From: Alphaproteobacteria bacterium
GTDB taxonomy: Bacteria; Pseudomonadota; Alphaproteobacteria; Micropepsales; Micropepsaceae
Direction: 5' to 3'
NCBI GenBank assembly: GCA_028871345.1
Contig: JAGWNK010000003.1
Location: 1-64,000, forward strand
DNA length: 64,000 nt
Of the stretch, positions 55,432 through 64,000 are shown piece by piece. Within the stretch, counting starts at the first letter, position 1. Every line of letters starts with the position of its first letter. The translations under genes and the position numbers were made by a program. The notes beneath the pieces are model-generated. The model made no database searches. It had not been told where the DNA came from and was given only the letters and a program-made list of their open reading frames with translations.

Positions 55432-56751
55432 ATGCGCAGAATTGGTATTGCATTCGCGGCAATACTCACTTTGACGATGCTTTCGCCCGTGCTTGCGGCG
55501 CTGACGGTCGACGTCAATCAGGCCAATATTCAGCCGCTGCCGATTGCCATACCGGACTTTGTGGCTGCAACGCCCAACGATACGGCCGCGGCGCAGAACA
55601 TCGCCAAGGTCGTGCGCGCCGATTTGGACCGATCGGGCCTTTTCCGTCCTCTGGACCCGAAGTCGTACATCGATCAGATCACGAACATCAACGTCCAGCC
55701 GAACTTCGCCAACTGGCGGGTCATCACCGCACAGGGGCTGGTGACCGGCCAAGCGGCGATGCAGCCGGACGGGCGCCTGCGCGTCGACTTCCGTCTTTGG
55801 GATGTCTACGGAGGAAGCCCCATGTTGGGCCTCCAGTATTTTACCCAGCCGGCGAACTGGCGGCGCATCGCGCACATGATTTCCGACGCCATCTATCAGC
55901 GGATTACTGGTGAAAAAGGCTATTTCGACACCCGGATCGTATTCATCTCGGAAAGCGGCCCGGCACTGGCCCGCAAGAAGCGGCTTGCCGTCATGGACGA
56001 AGACGGCGCCAATCCAATCTTCCTGACGAACGGCAGCTATCTTGTGTTGACGCCCCGCTTCAATCCGGCAACGTATCCGACGGCGCAGATGATCGCCTAT
56101 ATGTCGTACATAGGGGGCAAGCCTCGCGTCTATCTGTTCGATCTCGAAAGCGGGCGCCAGGAAAAGCTCGGCGACTTCCCCAATATGCAGTTTTCGCCTC
56201 GCTTCTCTCCCGACGGCAACAAAGTGGCGATGTCGCTGGAAAGTGGGGGCAACTCGGATATTTACGTGATGGATCTTCGAACGCGCGCGACGACCCGTCT
56301 CACCTATGACCCGGCGATCGACACCGCGCCGTCGTTCTCGCCGGATGGCAAGCAGATCACGTTCGAGTCCGACCGTAGTGGCAGCCAACAAATTTACGTG
56401 ATGAATGCCGACGGTTCCAACCAGCACCGGATCAGTTTCGGACCAGGCAGGAATGGAACTCCGGTATGGAGTCCGCGGGGCGATCTTATCGCCTTCACAA
56501 AAGTTGAAAGCAGCGCCATTCGAATTGGTGTGATGCGACCCGATGGCTCAGGCGAGCGGATGCTCTCGACTGGCTGGGAGGACGAGGGTCCTACCTGGGC
56601 TCCCAACGGGCGGGTTTTGATGTTTACCAGAACGCCTCCCGGGGGGCGCGGCGCCCAGATATGGTCCATCGATGTCACGGGCCGCAACGAGCGTCGCGTG
56701 GCAACCCCGGGAGATGCATCCGATCCCGCCTGGTCGCCCTTGATCCAGTAG
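55432..56751 (+). CDS. tolB: Tol-Pal periplasmic propeller protein TolB
   Basis: 439 residues with signal peptide [18 protein letters not shown]. An N-terminal alpha/beta domain ([22 protein letters not shown]) precedes a six-bladed propeller with [37 protein letters not shown] and [11 protein letters not shown] repeats. It binds Pal and TolA in the periplasm. It starts 17 bp after tolA with an AGGAGG site. Confidence 0.96.
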   Translation: MRRIGIAFAAILTLTMLSPVLAALTVDVNQANIQPLPIAIPDFVAATPNDTAAAQNIAKVVRADLDRSGLFRPLDPKSYIDQITNINVQPNFANWRVITAQGLVTGQAAMQPDGRLRVDFRLWDVYGGSPMLGLQYFTQPANWRRIAHMISDAIYQRITGEKGYFDTRIVFISESGPALARKKRLAVMDEDGANPIFLTNGSYLVLTPRFNPATYPTAQMIAYMSYIGGKPRVYLFDLESGRQEKLGDFPNMQFSPRFSPDGNKVAMSLESGGNSDIYVMDLRTRATTRLTYDPAIDTAPSFSPDGKQITFESDRSGSQQIYVMNADGSNQHRISFGPGRNGTPVWSPRGDLIAFTKVESSAIRIGVMRPDGSGERMLSTGWEDEGPTWAPNGRVLMFTRTPPGGRGAQIWSIDVTGRNERRVATPGDASDPAWSPLIQ

Positions 56752-56886
56752 GTGATTGTTCCTTACTATGCCGGGCCGCTCCCAAGAGTTCGACGATCTG
56801 CGAGCGTCGTGCCGCGGGGTGCACTAGGGCAGTGACAAGAGTCTGAGCGCCGGGGAAACGAGGCGCCTCTGAGGAGTTGGGATCAC

Positions 56887-57396
56887 ATGACGAAATTTTC
56901 TGCCGGCCTGAAACTGGCCGCGATCGCATTTGCCATCGTACTCGCGGGCTGCGAGACAAAGCCGCCGCCGGTGGCGCCAGCATCCGCCCCTGCGCCGGTC
57001 GCCGCTCCCACGCACACAATAGTGCCGGGCAGCGCAGAGGACCTCAAGGTCAACGTCGGGGACACGGTGCATTTCGACTACAACAAGTACAACATCCTCG
57101 ATGCCGACAAGGCTACATTGCAGCGGCAGGCTGCATGGCTCGCGAAGTATCCATCGGTCCGCGTGACGATTGAAGGCCATTGCGACGAGCGCGGAACCCG
57201 CGAATACAATCTCGCCTTGGGTGCGCGCAGAGCGAACGCTGTTAAGGAATATCTCGTCAGCCTTGGCGTTTCCGCCAGCCGCGTTGACACGATTTCGTAC
57301 GGCAAGGAGCGCCCGATCTGTACGGAGTCGACGGAGTCTTGCTGGGCGCAGAACCGGCGCGGCGTTACGACGATCGTGTCCGGCGCCAATTCCTGA
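56887..57396 (+). CDS. pal: Peptidoglycan-associated lipoprotein Pal
   Basis: 169 residues. Signal peptide ends in lipobox LAGC, so the mature lipoprotein is outer-membrane anchored. A Pro/Ala linker is followed by the OmpA-like domain VHFDYNKYNILDADKATLQRQAAWLAKYP and IEGHCDERGTREYNLALGARRANAVKEYL, which binds peptidoglycan. Starts 135 bp after tolB. A strong terminator lies 24 bp past its stop codon. Confidence 0.97.
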   Translation: MTKFSAGLKLAAIAFAIVLAGCETKPPPVAPASAPAPVAAPTHTIVPGSAEDLKVNVGDTVHFDYNKYNILDADKATLQRQAAWLAKYPSVRVTIEGHCDERGTREYNLALGARRANAVKEYLVSLGVSASRVDTISYGKERPICTESTESCWAQNRRGVTTIVSGANS

Positions 57397-57420
57397 TCTG
57401 CCGATCAGGAGGGGTAATGG

Positions 57421-57447
57421 AAGGGGCGCCGGCAACGGCGCCCCTTT
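57421..57447 (+). terminator. Intrinsic terminator after pal
   Basis: AAGGGGCGCCG (57421-57431), loop GCAA and CGGCGCCCCTT (57436-57446) form an 11-bp perfect stem followed by TTTCTC. It separates tolQRAB-pal from cpoB or reduces read-through into it. Confidence 0.75.
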
Positions 57448-57499
57448 CTCGTCAGAAGGCAATTTGATCTAACTGTTCGTTCCTGCGGAGACTGAACCG

Positions 57500-58384
57500 G
57501 TGAGAGCGATGAACTGGCGATTGAATGCAATGGCGGCATCCGTGGTTCTGGTTTCGGCATTGTGTGGACCTATGCACGCCGCCGGACGGGATGCACCCGC
57601 CATACAGGTGGCTTCTCTCTTCGGCGAAAGCGATGACGAAAAGGCCGCCCGCCTCCAGCACGAGAGTGACCAGGACGCGCAACTGCGCGATCTGAAGCAG
57701 CGAGTCCAGGACCTTGAGCAATCCTTGCAGCAAGTCACCGGCCAGAACGAGCAACTCAGTCACCGCATCCAGGAATTGGCCGATCGCATCGACCGCCAAC
57801 AGAAGGATTTCGACTACAAGCTTTGCGCTCTGGCCGCCCAGCAGTTGGGCGCGGGAACAGCGGCCGATCAGTCCGGCGGTGGCCTGCCCTGCGACACCGG
57901 GGCTGCCATGTCGACTCTTGCTACGCCGTCCTCGCCGACCTTGGGCTCAGGTGGAACGCTCGGGACCCTGCCACAGGGTGCGGCCAACCAGCCCTCGGCA
58001 CGTTCGCAGTTTGCGGACGCGATGAACATGTTGGCAAAGGCCCAATATGATGCCGCGCGTGCGGCGTTCCGCAGCTTTGCCGATGCCAATCCCCAGGATG
58101 AACTTGCGCCTCAGGCACTATATTGGGTCGGAGACATCGCTTTTGTGCAAAAGGACTATGCCGGGGCCGCTCAAGCCTTTGCCGAAGAAATCAAGAAATA
58201 TCCGACCAACCCGAGAAGTGCAGAGAGCATGCTTAAGCTGGGGCAATCGCTTCTGGCATTGGGCCAGAAAAAGGAAGGGTGCCTGACCCTTGGCGCCATC
58301 AAGAGCAAATATCCGAAAGCATCGTCGCAAGTCCTCTCGCAAGCCGCGAGCGCCCGCGCAGCCGCCTGCACGAAACGGAACTAG
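57500..58384 (+). CDS. cpoB: Tol-Pal-associated TPR protein CpoB (YbgF)
   Basis: 294 residues, GTG start (ATG 57509 is possible). Signal peptide to about AAGRD, then a coiled coil (RLQHESDQDAQLRDLKQRVQDLEQSLQQVTGQNEQLSHRIQELADRI) and a C-terminal TPR domain (FADAMNMLAKAQYDAARAAFRSFADANPQDELAPQALYWVGDIAF). CpoB coordinates Tol-Pal with peptidoglycan synthesis in E. coli. Its 3' end overlaps the tilS open frame. Confidence 0.93.
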   Translation: MRAMNWRLNAMAASVVLVSALCGPMHAAGRDAPAIQVASLFGESDDEKAARLQHESDQDAQLRDLKQRVQDLEQSLQQVTGQNEQLSHRIQELADRIDRQQKDFDYKLCALAAQQLGAGTAADQSGGGLPCDTGAAMSTLATPSSPTLGSGGTLGTLPQGAANQPSARSQFADAMNMLAKAQYDAARAAFRSFADANPQDELAPQALYWVGDIAFVQKDYAGAAQAFAEEIKKYPTNPRSAESMLKLGQSLLALGQKKEGCLTLGAIKSKYPKASSQVLSQAASARAAACTKRN

Positions 58385-59414
58385 CAGCGAGTTTGCAGCC
58401 CGTTTCCATAGTGCAATGAAAGGCTTGCCCTGGCCCGGCGCGGTTGGCGTGTCGGGTGGAGGCGACTCTGTCGCGCTCATGTATCTCCTGCGCGAGTGGG
58501 CAAGCGAAACCGGCCAGGACCCTCCGGCCGTACTCTGCGTCAATCACGGGCTTCGGCCCGAAGCCGCTAACGAAGCGCGTCTCGTTGCTCGCTGGGCGAG
58601 GGTTGTGGGATTGCGGGCAAAGGTGCTGCGACATTCAGGTCCGGTTCCGACCTCCGACGTGGAGGCGGAGGCGCGACGAACCCGTTATCGGCTCATGGGG
58701 GCTTGGGCCGACAAGGCCAAGATCGGGGCTGTTTACGTCGCCCACACGCAGGATGACCAAGCGGAAACCTTCCTGTTACGGCTGGCGAGAGGCAGCGGCG
58801 TGGACGGGCTTGCCGCCATGCGCGCAGTTTCGGGCTATCCAGACGGAATGTTTCCAAACCTTGTCGTGGCACGCCCGCTGCTTTGCTTCACGAGGCAGGA
58901 ACTTCGGAATTACCTCACGCGGTTGGCCCATCCATGGCTCGAGGACCCGATGAATGCCGATCCGCGGTTCCCGCGGGCGCGGCTGCGGCAATTGTGGCCG
59001 GTTCTTGAGGAACTTGGTCTCCGAACCGGTCGTATTGCGGATGCCGCCGAGCACCTCGGGCGTGCTCGAGAGGCGTTGGATACCGCCCGAGATGCCGTTA
59101 TCGCCCGATCCTGCCGGGTGACGGAACGAGGCATTCTGGTGGATTCTGCGGCCCTCACCGCGGCGCCGAGGGAATTAGGGCTTCGCGCCCTGGCGACCGT
59201 GCTGATGACGGTCTCGAAGGCCCCATATCGACCCAGATTCGAACGCCTGGAGCGGTTGTTCGATGCGATCCGCTTCGACGACATTGGGGGAGGGCGGACC
59301 CTGCACGGTTGCAAGTTGGCCCCGGCGCCCCGTTCAATGGCTGTGTTTGGAAGCCGCACGCTTCTGGTCCGTCGGGAGGATTACCCTGCTACCGCTAGGG
59401 CAAAGCCCGCCTGA
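58290..59414 (+). CDS. tilS: tRNA(Ile)-lysidine synthetase TilS
   Basis: 374 residues by the TTG start at 58290, which lies inside cpoB. The only other in-frame start is ATG 58416, but residues before it (EFAARFHSAM) already look family-like, so TTG is preferred. PP-loop SGGGDSVALMYLL, then LCVNHGLRPEAANEARLVA, VAHTQDDQAETFLLRLARGSGVDGL and NYLTRLAHPWLEDPMNAD. It converts cytidine to lysidine at position 34 of tRNA-Ile(CAU), essential for AUA decoding. Confidence 0.9.
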   Translation: MAPSRANIRKHRRKSSRKPRAPAQPPARNGTSSEFAARFHSAMKGLPWPGAVGVSGGGDSVALMYLLREWASETGQDPPAVLCVNHGLRPEAANEARLVARWARVVGLRAKVLRHSGPVPTSDVEAEARRTRYRLMGAWADKAKIGAVYVAHTQDDQAETFLLRLARGSGVDGLAAMRAVSGYPDGMFPNLVVARPLLCFTRQELRNYLTRLAHPWLEDPMNADPRFPRARLRQLWPVLEELGLRTGRIADAAEHLGRAREALDTARDAVIARSCRVTERGILVDSAALTAAPRELGLRALATVLMTVSKAPYRPRFERLERLFDAIRFDDIGGGRTLHGCKLAPAPRSMAVFGSRTLLVRREDYPATARAKPA

Positions 59415-59569
59415 AAGGTTCCAAGAGGATCTTAATGGGTTTAGGGCATTTTCATTGCCGTCGCGGGTCAAATTCCTTAACGTTTCCAAATCTGGCAATG
59501 CCGTATAAACGCCCTATCTATATGCACAGGTGATAGCGTTTTTACTGCTTGGCCCCGGAAAGGACGCCC

Positions 59570-61501
59570 TTGAACAACCTTCGCAATTTGGCGCTTTGGA
59601 TACTGATCGCGCTGCTGCTCGTTCTGCTCTTCAACCTTTTCCAGGGAACCGGTCAGCACAGCAGCGCGCCTCCGTTGAGCTACACGGCGTTTGCCCAGGA
59701 GGTCGACCAGGGCACCGTCAAGGACGTGACGATCCAGGGTGACCAAGTGCATGGCACGCGCACGAACGGGACCTCGTTCTCGACGACGGTGCCAACCACG
59801 GACCAGAATCTGTGGAATCTGCTCAAGCAGCACCCGAACGTGAATGTGACGATCGCGCAAGCGGACGACGGCATGTCCCCGCTGTTGGGCGTTCTGCTCA
59901 ACTGGTTCCCCATGCTGCTGTTGATCGGTGTTTGGGTCTTTTTCCTGCGACAGATGCAGGCCGGTGGTGGCAAGGCCATGGGCTTTGGCAAGTCACGGGC
60001 AAAGTTGCTCACCGAGCGCCAGGGCCGCGTCACGTTTGAGGACGTTGCCGGTGTCGATGAGGCCAAAGACGATCTTAAGGAGATTGTGGACTTCCTGAAG
60101 GACCCACAAAAATTCCAGCGGCTCGGCGGTCGCATTCCCAAGGGCGTATTGCTTGTCGGCCCTCCCGGTACGGGCAAGACGCTGCTGGCTCGTGCCATAG
60201 CCGGTGAAGCAAATGTGCCGTTTTTCACGATTTCGGGTTCCGACTTCGTCGAAATGTTCGTAGGTGTGGGCGCCAGCCGTGTCCGCGACATGTTCGAACA
60301 GGCCAAGAAGAACGCTCCATGCATCGTGTTCATCGATGAGATCGATGCAGTCGGCCGGCACCGCGGGGCGGGCCTCGGTGGCGGCAATGACGAACGTGAA
60401 CAGACGCTCAATCAGTTGCTTGTCGAGATGGATGGATTTGAGTCCAACGAGGGCGTGATACTGATTGCCGCGACCAACCGTCCAGACGTGCTCGATCCAG
60501 CGCTGTTGCGGCCTGGTCGTTTTGACCGGCACGTAGTCGTCCCGAATCCAGACTTGGTCGGTCGTGAGAAGATTCTGCGGGTCCATATGCGAAAGGTGCC
60601 GCTGGCACCGGACGTGGATCCGCGGACGATTGCCCGGGGCACACCGGGCTTTTCGGGCGCGGATCTCGCAAACTTGGTCAATGAAGCCGCACTTCTCGCG
60701 GCACGACGAGGCAAGCGCGTCGTAACCATGAGCGAGCTCGAGGAAGCCAAGGACAAGGTCCTGATGGGTGCCGAGCGCCGCTCCATGGCGATGACCGAGG
60801 AAGAGAAGAAGCTGACGGCCTACCATGAAGGCGGGCATGCAATCGTTGCCCTCAACGTGAAGGGCTCCGATCCCATTCACAAGGCGACCATCATCCCGCG
60901 CGGCAGGGCGCTAGGCATGGTCATGCGGCTCCCCGAGCGCGATCAATTGTCGGTGACACGCGAGAAGATGCTGGCGGACCTGTGTGTCGCGTTTGGCGGT
61001 CGGATCGCTGAAGAGTTGGTTTTCGGCCACGAGAAGGTCACCACCGGCGCCATGAGCGACATTGAGCAGGCCACACGCATGGCGCGCGCGATGGTGACGC
61101 GTTTTGGCATGTCCGATGACCTTGGTCCGATTGCCTACGCCGAGAACCAGGAGGAGGTTTTTCTGGGTCACAGCGTTTCGCGCCAGCAGAACGTTTCGGA
61201 GGCGACCGCGCAGCGCATCGATGCCGAGATCCGACGCATCATCGACGATTGCTACAAGCGCGCGTATCAGATCTTGAGCGAGCGGATGAGTGATCTGAAT
61301 GTGCTCGCCCGCGGATTGCTGGAATACGAAACATTGTCCGGCGACGAGATCGTTGCACTGCTCAAGGGCATACCACCGGTACGCACGCCATATGAGGAGC
61401 CGGAGCCGCAACGCGGACCGGGACCAACGGTGCCGCAGGCAGGTGTTCCGCGCGGCCCTGGTCCGGGCATTATCGCGCCAGAACCTCAGCCAGGGCGGTG
61501 A
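59570..61501 (+). CDS. ftsH: ATP-dependent zinc metalloprotease FtsH
   Basis: 643 residues from a TTG start at 59570, with GGAAAGGA upstream; the text after it ([15 protein letters not shown]) is the family start. Two membrane segments flank a periplasmic domain. AAA+ domain: [18 protein letters not shown], Walker [16 protein letters not shown], arginine finger region [20 protein letters not shown]. Zinc protease motif HEGGH in [14 protein letters not shown]-terminal tail is rich in Pro and Glu. It degrades membrane and some cytoplasmic proteins. Stop overlaps the folP GTG start. Confidence 0.97.
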   Translation: MNNLRNLALWILIALLLVLLFNLFQGTGQHSSAPPLSYTAFAQEVDQGTVKDVTIQGDQVHGTRTNGTSFSTTVPTTDQNLWNLLKQHPNVNVTIAQADDGMSPLLGVLLNWFPMLLLIGVWVFFLRQMQAGGGKAMGFGKSRAKLLTERQGRVTFEDVAGVDEAKDDLKEIVDFLKDPQKFQRLGGRIPKGVLLVGPPGTGKTLLARAIAGEANVPFFTISGSDFVEMFVGVGASRVRDMFEQAKKNAPCIVFIDEIDAVGRHRGAGLGGGNDEREQTLNQLLVEMDGFESNEGVILIAATNRPDVLDPALLRPGRFDRHVVVPNPDLVGREKILRVHMRKVPLAPDVDPRTIARGTPGFSGADLANLVNEAALLAARRGKRVVTMSELEEAKDKVLMGAERRSMAMTEEEKKLTAYHEGGHAIVALNVKGSDPIHKATIIPRGRALGMVMRLPERDQLSVTREKMLADLCVAFGGRIAEELVFGHEKVTTGAMSDIEQATRMARAMVTRFGMSDDLGPIAYAENQEEVFLGHSVSRQQNVSEATAQRIDAEIRRIIDDCYKRAYQILSERMSDLNVLARGLLEYETLSGDEIVALLKGIPPVRTPYEEPEPQRGPGPTVPQAGVPRGPGPGIIAPEPQPGR

Positions 61502-62373
61502 GGGAGGCGGACAGTCTTAACGGCGTGGGGGCGGCGTCCGAAGTGGCATCGCGGTTTCCGGTCCGGCCTCCCGGCATCTTCGGCATCGTCAACATCACTG
61601 AAGACTCATTCTCGGACGGCGGCCGCTATCTCAATCCGGCATCAGCGATCGAGCATGCCCGTGCGCTTGTCAACAACGGGGCAATGGCTGTCGATCTTGG
61701 AGCGGCAGCGAGCAACCCAAAGGCGAGACCTGTCTCTCCGGATGATGAAATTCGGCGACTCGCGCCAGTCGTCAAAGCCCTTAAGCAAGACGAAATCCGC
61801 GTCTCGGTTGACACCTTTTCGCCGGAAGTGCAGCGCTGGGCGATGGCACAGGGTGTGGCGTATCTCAATGATATCGAGGGCTTTGCCGATCCCTCTTTCT
61901 TCCCTGAACTGGCATGCGGGTCTGCCGGCCTTATCGTCATGCATTCTGTCCAGGGCCGCGGACGTGCGACGGCTATAGATGTCCGGCCGGAAGAGATATT
62001 CGACCGCATCTCACAGTTTTTCGAACAAAGGATTGGAGCGCTGACAAGTGCCGGCATCGACAGATCGCGGTTAATACTGGACCCCGGTATGGGATTCTTT
62101 GTAGGGACAGATCCACAAACCTCGTTTTCGGTACTGCGGCAGCTCCCAGCGCTCAAGCAGGCGTTTGGGATGCCCCTGCTCCTATCGGTATCACGGAAAT
62201 CCTTCCTGAGGCTGACGACGGGCCGTGGACTCCCTGAGATCGGGCCGGCTACGTTGGCTTGCGAGCTTTTTGCAGTAATGCAGGGAGCAGACTATATCCG
62301 TACCCATGACCCAGGCGCCTTGGCGGACGGTCTGAGAGTCCTGGAAGCTGCGACAGCTCGTAACAGAACGTAA
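61498..62373 (+). CDS. folP: Sul2-type dihydropteroate synthase
   Basis: 291 residues, GTG start overlapping the ftsH stop. Like Sul enzymes, not like E. coli Fol[15 protein letters not shown] at 29-42 (ordinary FolP has NVTPDSFSDGG), [23 protein letters not shown] at 65-87 (ordinary FolP has GGESTRPG here), [37 protein letters not shown] at 195-203 and [15 protein letters not shown] at 230-244. From memory of the Sul2 sequence, each matches closely. It joins pterin pyrophosphate to p-aminobenzoate to make dihydropteroate. As the only dihydropteroate synthase gene in this conserved ftsH-folP-glmM position it is presumably the housekeeping enzyme. Intrinsic sulfonamide insensitivity is inference. 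Confidence 0.93.
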   Translation: MREADSLNGVGAASEVASRFPVRPPGIFGIVNITEDSFSDGGRYLNPASAIEHARALVNNGAMAVDLGAAASNPKARPVSPDDEIRRLAPVVKALKQDEIRVSVDTFSPEVQRWAMAQGVAYLNDIEGFADPSFFPELACGSAGLIVMHSVQGRGRATAIDVRPEEIFDRISQFFEQRIGALTSAGIDRSRLILDPGMGFFVGTDPQTSFSVLRQLPALKQAFGMPLLLSVSRKSFLRLTTGRGLPEIGPATLACELFAVMQGADYIRTHDPGALADGLRVLEAATARNRT

Positions 62374-62443
62374 AATCAATCTATTAGACAATCTGCTACA
62401 ATGGGGACAGAAAGGCGCCCGGACGCCTGAGGGGTTCCAATCG

Positions 62444-63790
62444 ATGACGCGGAAGTTGTTCGGAACGGACGGGATCCGGGGGCTGGCCAACGCGCACCCC
62501 ATGACTGCGGAGATCGCCATGAAGGTGGGGATGGCCGCGGGACGCATCTTCACCCGTGGCGAGCACCGCCACCGGGTGGTGATCGGCAAGGACACACGGT
62601 TGTCGGGTTACATGGTCGAATCCGCACTGGTGGCCGGCTTCACGTCGGTGGGCATGGACGTGTTCCTGTTCGGACCGCTGCCGACGCCGGCGGTGGCCAT
62701 GCTGACCCGGTCGCTGCGCGCCGACCTGGGCGTCATGATATCGGCCTCGCACAACGCCTACACCGATAACGGCATCAAGCTGTTCGGACCCGACGGACAC
62801 AAGCTCTCGGACGCCCGCGAGCAGCAGATCGAGAACCTGATGGCCAACGGGCTGGAGAAGGGCTTGGCGCCGTCGCCCAAGATCGGGCGGGCCAAGCGCA
62901 TCGACGATGCCCAGTCGCGCTACATCGAGCTGGTCAAGGGCACGTTTCCCAGGAACCTGCGGCTCGACGGCCTGCGCATCGTGGTCGATTGCGCCCACGG
63001 CGCCGCCTACAAAGTGGCGCCGGCCGTGCTGTGGGAGCTGGGCGCCGACACGGTGGCCATCGGGGTCGATCCCAACGGCGCCAACATCAACCTCGACTGC
63101 GGGTCGACCGCACCGGAAGCCATGTGCAAGAAGGTGCGGGAGGTCCGCGCCGATTTCGGCATCGCGCTGGACGGTGACGCCGACCGGCTGGTGATGGCCG
63201 ACGAGCATGGCCGGATCATCGACGGCGACCAGGTTCTGGCCCTCATCGCCCGTTCCTGGGCCAAGACCGAGCGGCTGAAGGGCGGCGGCGTGGTCGGCAC
63301 GGTGATGTCCAACGCCGGCCTCGAGCGCTATCTCGCCACGCTGAACCTCAAGCTGGCGCGGGCTCAGGTCGGCGACCGCTACGTCATCGAGGAGATGAAG
63401 GGCGGCGGCTACAACGTCGGCGGCGAGCAGTCTGGACATATCATCCTCTCGGACTTCTGCACCACCGGCGACGGACTGATTGCGGCGCTGCAGGTGCTGG
63501 CGGTGATCGCCAAGGAAGGCAAGCCGGCAAGCGCCGCGTGCCACCTGTTCGAGCCGCTGCCGCAGATCCTGCAGAACGTGCGCTTCCGCAAGGGGGCGCC
63601 GCTCGACGATCCGCAGGTGAAGTCCCGCATCGAATCCTGCCGAGCCAAGCTCAACGGCAACGGGCGCATCCTGGTGCGCAAGTCGGGCACCGAACCGGTC
63701 ATCCGCATCATGGCCGAGGGCGACGACGAGAAGCTGATCCAGGCGATCGTCAACGACATCGCCAGCGCCATCGAGGAAGCCGCGGCGTGA
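62444..63790 (+). CDS. glmM: Phosphoglucosamine mutase
   Basis: 448 residues. [11 protein letters not shown] near the start, the catalytic phosphoserine Ser102 in [13 protein letters not shown], metal loop DGDADRL and C-terminal phosphate loop [16 protein letters not shown]. It converts glucosamine-6-phosphate to glucosamine-1-phosphate for UDP-GlcNAc. It follows folP by 70 bp. GC content rises visibly here compared with tol-folP. Stop overlaps the next start (GTGA). Confidence 0.97.
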   Translation: MTRKLFGTDGIRGLANAHPMTAEIAMKVGMAAGRIFTRGEHRHRVVIGKDTRLSGYMVESALVAGFTSVGMDVFLFGPLPTPAVAMLTRSLRADLGVMISASHNAYTDNGIKLFGPDGHKLSDAREQQIENLMANGLEKGLAPSPKIGRAKRIDDAQSRYIELVKGTFPRNLRLDGLRIVVDCAHGAAYKVAPAVLWELGADTVAIGVDPNGANINLDCGSTAPEAMCKKVREVRADFGIALDGDADRLVMADEHGRIIDGDQVLALIARSWAKTERLKGGGVVGTVMSNAGLERYLATLNLKLARAQVGDRYVIEEMKGGGYNVGGEQSGHIILSDFCTTGDGLIAALQVLAVIAKEGKPASAACHLFEPLPQILQNVRFRKGAPLDDPQVKSRIESCRAKLNGNGRILVRKSGTEPVIRIMAEGDDEKLIQAIVNDIASAIEEAAA

Positions 63791-64000
63791 CGGGCAGGCC
63801 GGCGCGGCTCCTGATCATCGCAGGATCGGACTCCAGCGGCGGCGCCGGCATCCAGGCCGACATCAAGACGGCGGAGGCGTTCGGCGTCTACGCCATGACC
63901 GCGATCACCGCAGTGACGGTGCAGAACACCAGAGGCGTCAGCGGCATTCAGGCGGTCGCGCCCGAGATCGTGCGCCGGCAGATCGTCGCCTGCCTCGACG
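63787..64000 (+). CDS. thiD: Hydroxymethyl(phospho)pyrimidine kinase ThiD, 5' part
   Basis: 71 codons to the window edge. GTG start overlapping the glmM stop. The visible protein begins [28 protein letters not shown], the ThiD ribokinase-fold start with the [13 protein letters not shown] substrate loop, then [18 protein letters not shown]. It phosphorylates hydroxymethylpyrimidine for thiamine synthesis, upstream of ThiE encoded at 3.8 kb. C-terminus missing because the window ends. Confidence 0.92.
   Translation, partial: MTGRPARLLIIAGSDSSGGAGIQADIKTAEAFGVYAMTAITAVTVQNTRGVSGIQAVAPEIVRRQIVACLD

Overview
The window is GC-rich chromosomal DNA with almost continuous coding and no tRNA, rRNA, CRISPR array, insertion sequence or prophage that I can see. 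Gene content and order point to an alphaproteobacterium: a tkt-gap-pgk-aldolase-thiE cluster, a DUF4164-zapA-6S RNA-5-formyltetrahydrofolate cyclo-ligase series, an UrcA-family protein, and a ruvCAB-ybgC-tolQRAB-pal-cpoB-tilS-ftsH-folP-glmM-thiD series. Several carbohydrate-active enzymes (GH105, DUF4861, GH125, GH28, GH20) suggest a free-living soil or plant-litter organism. That lifestyle, and any placement below class level, is inference.

Region by region. 0.1-10.5 kb (minus strand): OmpA-like protein, SuhB-type phosphatase and EF-P, then a central carbon block with class II aldolase, ThiE, a low-GC secreted protein, class I aldolase, Pgk, Gap and transketolase, with strong intrinsic terminators between some genes. 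10.6-14.3 kb (plus, except one HAD gene): DUF4164 coiled coil, ZapA, 6S RNA, 5-FCL, YmdB-type phosphoesterase and a VOC protein. 14.4-18.1 kb (minus): AhpC-type peroxiredoxin behind a 19-bp Fur-superfamily-like palindrome, a lipoprotein, a gene-free stretch with a nested hairpin element, and a NarL/HisKA_3 two-component pair. 18.2-25.3 kb (plus): a phosphatase-like protein, a pectin-related GH105-DUF4861 pair damaged by one stop codon and two frameshifts, a sedolisin-type protease, an orphan secretin and UrcA. 25.3-27.5 kb (minus): feoAB behind a candidate Fur box. 28-36 kb: PD40 protein, LigB-type dioxygenase, YihY, SDR, GH125, GH28 and AsnS. 36-49 kb (mostly plus): phosphoesterase, small lipoproteins and membrane proteins, OpgC-like protein, an orphan TadG/TadE/TadE trio, type-B esterase and GH20. 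49.8-64 kb (plus): yebC, ruvCAB and the tol-pal to thiD housekeeping series.

How they work together: tkt, gap, pgk and the two aldolases cover the triose section of glycolysis, gluconeogenesis and the pentose phosphate pathway. The tol-pal genes form the envelope-constriction machine, and RuvABC resolves Holliday junctions. FtsH, FolP and GlmM serve membrane proteolysis, folate synthesis and cell-wall precursor synthesis. The most notable single observation is that the chromosomal dihydropteroate synthase between ftsH and glmM carries the sequence signatures of the mobile sulfonamide-resistance enzyme Sul2 rather than those of ordinary FolP.
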